This document shows, piece after piece, positions 1-8,000 of a DNA stretch of 19,734 nt. This DNA is from Ichthyophonus hoferi (lineage: Eukaryota; Opisthokonta; Ichthyosporea; Ichthyophonida; Ichthyophonidae): positions 26,392 to 46,125 of the forward strand of contig NAOQ01000091.1 of the NCBI GenBank assembly GCA_002751075.1, read 5' to 3'. Position 1 is the stretch's first letter, and each line of letters starts with the position of its first letter. The translations under genes were made by a program, and so were the position numbers. The notes under the pieces were generated by a model. It had not been told where the DNA came from. It saw only the letters and a program-made list of their open reading frames with translations, and searched no databases.

Positions 1-51
<51 letters not shown>
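1..51. repeat. (ATT)n microsatellite at the window edge
   Basis: About 17 perfect ATT units run from the first base, followed by imperfect TACTATTACT. The array may extend beyond the window. Confidence 0.97.
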
Positions 52-56
<5 letters not shown>

Positions 57-57
57 T

Positions 58-293
58 ACTTGTCAACTAAAACAATTTATTCTAACCATAATCTTCCTTT
101 TAAAAACATCAACTAATTATATCACATTATATCCTAGACCTGAGAATCCTGCAAAAGAATATCGTCGTAGCTCTTTGGTTCACTTGTCAACCAAACCATT
201 TTCTTCCAATTATAAACCTCATTTAAAAACATCGACTAATTATATGGCATGATATCTATCATAGACCTGAGAATGCTGTAAAAGAATATCGTC
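58..293. repeat. Diverged tandem duplication, about 124-bp period
   Basis: Copy 1 is about 58-166 and copy 2 about 182-293. Shared blocks in order are ACTTGTCAAC, TTTAAAAACATC, AACTAATTATAT/GACTAATTATAT, TAGACCTGAGAAT and AAAAGAATATCGTC. The copies differ by scattered substitutions and small indels, so the duplication is not recent. Confidence 0.85.
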
Positions 294-1212
294 ACCACTA
301 CAATCCATACCTACTACGTACCAGAAAGACCTCTATGGCAGCAAGTGGACTGCATGACTTTTCTTTGCAACCCAACTTGACTATATCTGAAGCTCTATCT
401 GATACGTCGTTAATACCTTAGCTTGTTGTATTCCTATTGTTGTATAAAATAGAAGAGCGATATATTTGATATGCATTTCCATACATAGGCAGTAAAGAAG
501 GCATATGCATAATTAATACACCCCCACAAATATACATGCATACATACACACATAAACACTCATGCACACAAATACTTAAATATTTGTATCTTTACTTACA
601 GAGATAACATTATGTTGTTGTATTGTGATGACGTTTTTAACTTGAAATTTAGTATGAATGAATGATACATCGCTTTCAAGAGAGTGTATATCTCGTATTA
701 TAACTTGTTGCATTTGGATTTCATTTTTTATATATTTGACTTGTATTGTAATATGTTTTGTCTTATTTTTAAGGTTAATGACGTATATTTTAATTTTGTG
801 GACTCTGGTAGTCCGTTTTAAAAAAAGGAAAAAAATTAAAATAAAACGAAAAACACGAATAAGACCCGAGATACCAGTTTTAAGATACTAATATTCAATT
901 GCAAGCCATATTTAAAACTAGTCCCACTCCGACAAATAGTTAATTACTATCGAGGCCAGTCTATAATATGGGTATTCTCTCATTCATTTTGGACATGGTA
1001 TAGTATGGTATAGGACGACTGATGATTGCAAGTAGCGAATAAAATATAAAAAATTGAGCTTTAGTGAGCTTTACTGCCAATTCCTTTGTGAACTATATAT
1101 ATATATATATATTGTTCTTAATTGAGGGCCCACGCATTTCCCAAGGTGGTATATGGGTACTTCTCAAAATATAAGGTAGATTGACTATCGACATCTTCAA
1201 CAATGATTTGCT

Positions 1213-1256
1213 ATGTTTAGGTTGTGGGTCGCATTCGGCTCAGTAAAATTTGATTT
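1213..1256 (+). repeat. 44-bp repeat, copy A
   Basis: It begins ATGTTTAGGTTGTGGG and ends AATTTGATTT. By hand alignment 35 of 44 positions match copy B (1386-1429), in the same orientation and 173 bp apart. It has higher GC than its surroundings. The family is unknown. Confidence 0.75.
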
Positions 1257-1385
1257 ATATTTTGTTATTTGATTCCTTAATTTATATCATTTTATTATAC
1301 ATGTTATAAATATTTATACTTACTTGTATTTTATAATTACTAATTAATAATTAAGACTTAAGATGTTTTTTAATCAGAATCTTCG

Positions 1386-1429
1386 ATGTTTAGGTTGCGG
1401 GCTGAATCCAGCTCAGTGGAATTTCATTT
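1386..1429 (+). repeat. 44-bp repeat, copy B
   Basis: It begins ATGTTTAGGTTGCGGG and ends AATTTCATTT. The inner AGCTCAGTGG looks like the A box of a tRNA promoter, and GCTGAATCC upstream weakly resembles a B box. The order and spacing are wrong for a tRNA gene, so this is only a hint of a tRNA-derived repeat. Confidence 0.75.
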
Positions 1430-1833
1430 GAGGGCTTCATTTCTACTTTATATTAGGCATAGAAGCCATCTCCAAAGAATAAAATTCTGGTTTTTATACT
1501 ACTCTTTACACGTTACCATGGTGTCGGTCATTTAAAAAGAATCCTCCACCTTTATATAATTGTAATATACTCTGACATACCGTAATATGATAATGATTTT
1601 TATTACCACTCCATAAAACATAATAAAATATATGGCTTGCAAACTTTGCCTAGATATCTCTCATCTTTTAAAACTGTTTACAATTGAGCTTTTTTCATAG
1701 TTGCAAAATTCAAGTTTACTAATGTCATTACATTAAAAAAGAAGTTTTTTTTTCCAATTTAAAATATATATACAGCCTTCACAGACTTCTTCTGACCAAT
1801 AACATACATAGTATAAAACTAAGCATAGTAATA

Positions 1834-1839
1834 TTTATT
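1834..1839 (-). terminator. Candidate poly(A) signal of SRD5A
   Basis: A canonical AATAAA on the minus strand lies about 70 nt past the SRD5A stop codon, in an AT-rich context. Position and sequence fit a short 3' UTR. No transcript evidence is available. Confidence 0.5.
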
Positions 1840-1905
1840 ATATACGCCATGCCTGGGAACTGGATCATGCAAATTGATATCAAATTATTTTATCATAGGT
1901 CCTTT

Positions 1906-2036
1906 TTACCAAATGAATGGAATTACAGCCCTTCTAGTCTTGGGATATTCACCCTTGAATTTCTGGATATACCATTGATGATGTTGCCAGCCACGGGGTG
2001 CGATGTTGCAAAACGTGAAAATTGCAAAGGCACCCC
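1906..2036 (-). CDS. SRD5A1: SRD5A exon 8 (residues 229-271 and stop)
   Basis: The acceptor is CTCCCCAG|GG and the stop TAA is at 1908-1906. The exon encodes GAFAIFTFCNIAPRGWQHHQ, then WYIQKFKGEYP and KTRRAVIPFIW. H247 and R263 match SRD5A2 H231 and R246. The EYPKTRRAVIPF ending is closest in feel to the plant DET2 ending (EEYPKTRKAVIPF). There is one extra residue relative to human before the YP. Confidence 0.95.
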
Positions 2037-5000
2037 CTGGGGAGGGTAGTTATTAGTATCGGGTTATGAAATTCATAACAATCATAGGGGAAATTGGGAC
2101 AGGCTGTGCAATATTAATGAAAAATAATGTTAGATATAGCAATATAGCAATTATTACGTAGTTGTCATTATTAAGACATAAAATACGCCGTGCTAAGCTA
2201 TATCTCAATTGTATTGCACATATATACACTATATGGATAAATTGAACCATATAGGCCTCGAAATATATAAGTATAAAAGTAAAAACAAAAATAAATATAT
2301 TAATTGATGCTTTTATGCTCAAACAGTATAAAACAGCGCAAACACCTACCTATTAAAGACCATGACGCAATTGCAAATCCGGTCCATTCCAAAATTTCGC
2401 CAAAAAAATTAGCTCCGGAAACGTATTCAAACATTCCCCCCTTAGGTATTTTATACCCCGTTTCGCCTGGCTTTCTCTGTAGGAAATATACATATATAAA
2501 CATTGACCATTCAATCGAATTAAGTAGAGTAAAACTAACTTATGAAAATTCTCTCCAATATATATTACTTCGAAAAACTTTTTTTAAATAGGTTATAATA
2601 TAATACAGTATAATATACTACAGTATTATCTTTTGCATGACTTGGCATATTAGGTTAGTAAGTAAAATACCAAACATTTATAGTACGTATGATATGATAT
2701 ATACAACATGGGGTTTTCTTGTTGCATTTTATGTATGCATATATTTATGCTTAAAGGAACATACGGCTATTTGCATCCTGGGTTATACGGGTTTATGTAA
2801 AGGTTATATATACCTTATCATATCCTATAATATCATCTTACACTATATGTGTTTGTATGTATGTATATGTGCAAATTTATATGAATTGATATATAAAAAG
2901 TACATATGGTATGCATATTTATGTCTAAATATAGCAATATATATAATGCCAATAAAATATGCCAATAATCGATTTAAATAAGGATAATCCAGAGGGTAGG
3001 AAGGAAATTAAAATTAAAATTAAAAAGATTATCCAATAAGGAGAAAGAGTAGAGTGGTTATTATTTTATTTATTTTTGGGGAGGGGGGGGCAAAGAGAAC
3101 GGGGAGTACGTGCAAAAGGAGGTATGATGGGGTCCAATTGTATAATTTTATTAGTCTGTCTTGCCCAATCATGACAGGAATTTATATTTTATTTCACCAT
3201 TTTCATACATAAATTTATTTTATTCAACAGTTGCCAAAGCATTGATTCTCATATTTGCTCAATTTCAGGTTTTACAATATAACCAACCAACCAGTTTTAA
3301 GCACTATCCCGTCATATCCAATCATTAACAAACAACAACGTTACCTGTCTAGTTATTGACTAGGCCATTCTAGGGATATGGTGTGGGGGAGAAGGTGGGG
3401 AGAGAGAATGGCCCCAACTTTTCAATTCCCTTTACATGTATATATCACATCTACCTATATGCCTAAAAAAAAACAATTGGAATGCGCCCAAGAACTTAAC
3501 TTACAGGCTAATAACAGGTTAAGGTGTACATAGATAACATTGGTAATCACTGATTATATAGATAATATAATACAATCTTGAGTTTGTTGCTCACCTCTCA
3601 AAACACCAGGGGGTGTGATATGGTCATATAAATAGAACAGGTCTATAAACCAATAAAGTGCGTACGTAATTCGATGAGAAGTATATAATTGATTGGATGA
3701 TTGGTACCTACCAGTGAGATCAGGATGTTGTCAGCCTGTATGTTAATACCCATGCCTGTGAAAAACAACAATAAACCCCCTAGGAATCTGGGGTCCATGA
3801 CATATCCATCGTCATAGACAGCTATCTGCGTAAGGTAAACTGACTGAAATCGCACCCAGTACACATCATATAGTGAGAATGATTTCCCCGTACCATACAA
3901 AAATTGGGAATTTAAACTTTTGACCCTTGTTAATCCCTTATACTTCGGTTTGAGACCATCAAAACACTGCGAAATAAAGTTGACAAATAAAGGTAGAGAT
4001 TGAATAGACACATACACACATACATATATATATTGGCATTATATATGCCACAAACAAATGCTCCCAATCTACAATTGCACACTAGCACGTATATGGAATG
4101 ACCCACAAATCACAGTAAAAATATTTGCTCTTCTTCTCTTTTCTACTATCTCTATTTGTTTATTTTATGTTCAGTGCACAGTGGTATCCCAATTTTGTTC
4201 TTCCATTGTTTTTACTTATCACTATAAATGTCAGACAATATACATCATTATACATCATTATATATCACTATATATAAATATCAGATATTGTTTATATACA
4301 TACAACCAATACGTATGTGGTCTAAGGGTATGGTGCCAGAATGGAAATGTGTTTAATGAGAAAAAGTTGCAATTTTTGTTTTTGGTTAAGATATAATGTA
4401 TAAATAGAAAAAACTAAGCAGTGATAAATCCTATTGACACAAGAAAATAATAAACTCAATAGAGTAATACCTAATACATATGTAAACTAAATATTTTTAA
4501 AAAACAATTATATTGGTCGATTACTTTTAAGTGCTGAGAATAGGAAAGTGATAAAAGATGGGAAATAGCTTGGAAACAAAAAAAAAAGAAATGAGAAAGA
4601 GAAAGAGAAGGAAACAGTGGGAAAGTGATAGAGAAAACATATCAAGACAATGAATATACAAAAGGAATAAAAAAAGAAAAACGCTAGGAAGAATAAAGAG
4701 ATAGAGAAAGAAAAATGGAAGAAATTGAAGATGAAAGTAATATATACATATATGTAATAGCTTTTATATGATAAAATAAAGATAATAGTAAGAGAAAGCA
4801 GTGTATGGGAGAGAAGAGATAAAGAGAATCTTACAGAAACACCACACTACACACCTGCATATAGCCATTAAACAAACAAAACAAAAATGCAATTAGGAAT
4901 ATACTAAAGGGTGTGTCTTTGCCTCCTCTTAGTCGCAGTGGAAAGATAAAAGTCCTGTATGTATGTATGTATGTATGTATGTATGTATGTATGTATGTAT

Positions 5001-8000
5001 GTATATATATATATATATATGCATATATACATAAATGTACAAGAATATGTCAATATACACTGACATACACAAAAGGCTTAATCAACGCGTTGCATTTAAT
5101 TATACCAAGGATAATAATTTGTAGGTCATCCGATCAAAATCACTTAGAGTGCATTATTAAATGGTTAAATGCTGCATCTAGAAAATCAGCAGCCACGTTT
5201 AAAATATCACCAAGGACTAGGCAATGGGAGTAAAAATATAAATTTTGATATTGGTGAATATTTATTGATCTACACCTATATAACACTACCGCTTCTTATA
5301 TTGGGTATAGCAATCCCTAGACAATGTTGAGTTTTAAGCAACCCAATCAGTGAACTAAAATAAAACTACAGGAATGGGTTGGATTTCGGTGAGTGAAGTG
5401 GATAATTTTATAAAAGTATTAAGAGAAAATGATAGTTTGGATGGGGTAAAATTGTAAGCTAATTGGATAGATGGAGAGAGAGCAATACAATCAGAAAGAA
5501 AGATAAAGATTTAAATATACAGAGACCAATTAAAATATAGAAATTATAACACATAAAAACGAAAACATACAAAGATAAGCGTGCATATATATATATATAT
5601 ATATATATCTTCAAGTAGATAAATAAATAAATATGCCCTACCTATTGAAGTAATGGATAAAGAATGCACCAATCAACAGCCGGTTTGGCCAGGCCAATAA
5701 TTGCTGGGGTTTTATATGCCACAGCCAATAGATAACTGGCACAGAAAGGCAATATCCAGTCAGATGTAATGGCCATGCTTAATTCGATGGTTCTCTAAAT
5801 AAACTAATATATATATACACACACAATGTCAAGTTTACTACTAGAATATATACTTAGATACTGAAACATCTACACCTGGAATGGAAATAAAAAATAATAT
5901 AAGACAGGAACATATTAGCAGTATGATATTTTGTGTGTGCAATTATATGGCAAACCAGGATCAACTTTAATTTGCTTTCTATATACTTTAATGCTAATTG
6001 AGATTTTGTGTGAATGCATGTTTCCGGGAAGTGAGTGAAAATTATTTACAGAGGGTCTAAGAAGAAGTAAACACTGATGTCAGTTGGCATATGCTCATAT
6101 ATGTATATGAGTGTACGCATGTTAACATATCTTTTCATATTTCTATATAACCATATACACATATCATATACACTCATACATGGTATACAACATACCCATA
6201 ACAACACAGGGTGATTCCTGAAGGCACCAGGCGATCTTGCCGTTAATTTTAGGACCCCATACTGTACTCGCTGAGGATAGAGATATTGGTAGTTGGGATC
6301 TAGATCTACATAGTTGTGATTGACTCATGCACATCCTGCAGTACAAAGAGAATGAAATGTATATATATATATATCTTGTAGATCCAATGAAATCTGCTTT
6401 ATAAACCTAATTCGATTTAAGATTAAAAACATCAATGTTCGCATTGAAAGTGAACACAGGAATATATACAAAGGAAATTGAAAATAATAGTGTACAGAAG
6501 AATGGGCCAGAGAGGACAGATAAGAAAGTTCTAGGAACATGCAAATCTAATATTAACATTCTGTTAAGTGCCTTGTTAAAAGTGTATTGCAATGTGATTC
6601 AATTTTCTTATATTGCTAAAGTACTTTAAAAACAATATAATCAAAGGACCCATTGAAAACTCTACAAGAAATTTTACTCATAGTCATATATGGCTGTGAT
6701 TTATTGGTTAGGAATCATGAACCCTGAAAACTAGCCAGTCAATTAATTCGAATCAAAAAATTAAAACAGGTTCACTAGACCAACCTAATATATTAAGAAC
6801 ATAAAGATTTTTTGCTAAAGAAAAGTAAAACAAGTAGTATTTTCATCTTAAAATAATACTGTGAATATCGACATATATATAGGGACAATAATAGAAAAGA
6901 ACTGTATGCTAGAATGATAACGATTAAGCAACATACATACCTCCAGGACTGTACCGACCATAGGGGCCATTGATTCCAAACAGTAGAACAAACGATATAA
7001 GACCTGCTACTATCATAGAGTATGCCATGAGAGGGACCTGGTATGGGGTTGGGGGATAATATAAATGTTCATCTCCAGTGTCCAATATCAAATAAACAAC
7101 GTATATTAGCTGTTCCACAGTGATACTAGCTCACCTATATATTTAGAAACCTATTTAATCAATACTCTTGAAGCCAATTACTTAAGTGTATACGTTTTCG
7201 CCAATCGTGAGCTACATTTTATATTTAATGTTTAAAATATAACTGTCATTTAGTTGGGCTGTTCTATGGGGGTTTACAATGTAGATTAAAGCTATTATAT
7301 TGCTGTACTAGTTAAATTGGTATTTTTAAGCATCGTTTATATCAGTAAAATGTCCCAGGTTAATGCGGACCGACCTAAGCATGTCTCTGGTATACGCAAT
7401 GAGCATAACAAAAACGTATATAGTCTGGCCTCAATAGGTAGATTAAAAGGTTTAAAATGGTGTGCTCGCTATAATAAAATCGAATAACGTACAAAATTAT
7501 ATAATGCAAGGGGTCAGAGGGTGGTTATATAGGTGCCGATTTATTTTATTACTCTATTATCGCAGGCATATTTGAAGGTGTCTTTAATTTAATATAAAGT
7601 ATTATAATCTAATAAAATAACATAAGATAAAATAAAATATAGCATCATACAATATAATACAATATAGAGTTAATCGCCGAATTACTAGGCAAGAATAAAC
7701 TTGCTTTGGCTTGCTTATTCGTATACTTAATAATATGTCAAAGAATGCGTCAAGCAATAAAACAATTCAACCAATGAATGGTTGAACGAGAATACATAAG
7801 ATAAGATAGTAAAATAATAATTAAAGAAAAAAACAGACAATATTGGCTGGGAAAAAGAAAAAAGAAAAAAAGAAAAAAAGCTAGTAAGCTAAAAAAGAAT
7901 GCAAGTCTGTTGTTCTTGCGGCGAGGAGAAAACAATGGAAAAAAATTAAAAACATTCAAAGAAAAAAAATGGGAGTGTGAAAGATATACATAACATTAAG

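Larger units (their letters stand above)
1..1833. other. Gene-free left flank (downstream of SRD5A)
   Basis: No exon of a known family was found on either strand. The longest open stretch (658-891, +) encodes a hydrophobic-then-lysine-rich string typical of translated AT-rich DNA, and I do not call it a gene. The flank holds an (ATT)n array, a diverged tandem duplication, a (TA)n array at 1094-1112 and a pair of 44-bp repeats, listed separately. Confidence 0.6.

Noticed and set aside
658-891. Open reading frame on the + strand, 77 codons, hydrophobic then lysine-rich
   Set aside because: The amino-acid make-up follows the AT-rich DNA; there is no family resemblance and no supporting splice or promoter context.
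1380-1430. tRNA gene suggested by the A-box-like AGCTCAGTGG
   Set aside because: No B box follows at the right distance and no cloverleaf can be drawn; it is noted only as a possible repeat fragment.
2637-2981. 114-codon + strand open frame inside SRD5A intron 6
   Set aside because: It is rich in Ile, Tyr and Cys from TATA/TGTATG repeats, and it lies antisense within an intron of a well-supported gene.
4058-4396. 112-codon + strand open frame inside SRD5A intron 5
   Set aside because: It is low-complexity Ile/Tyr/Cys-rich translation of AT repeats with no recognisable domain.
5260-5480. Candidate for the SRD5A exon after HYFNR
   Set aside because: A weak TFI...PIPVVLF-like reading was considered, but the exon at 4855-4954 matches the family far better and has correct splice sites and phase.
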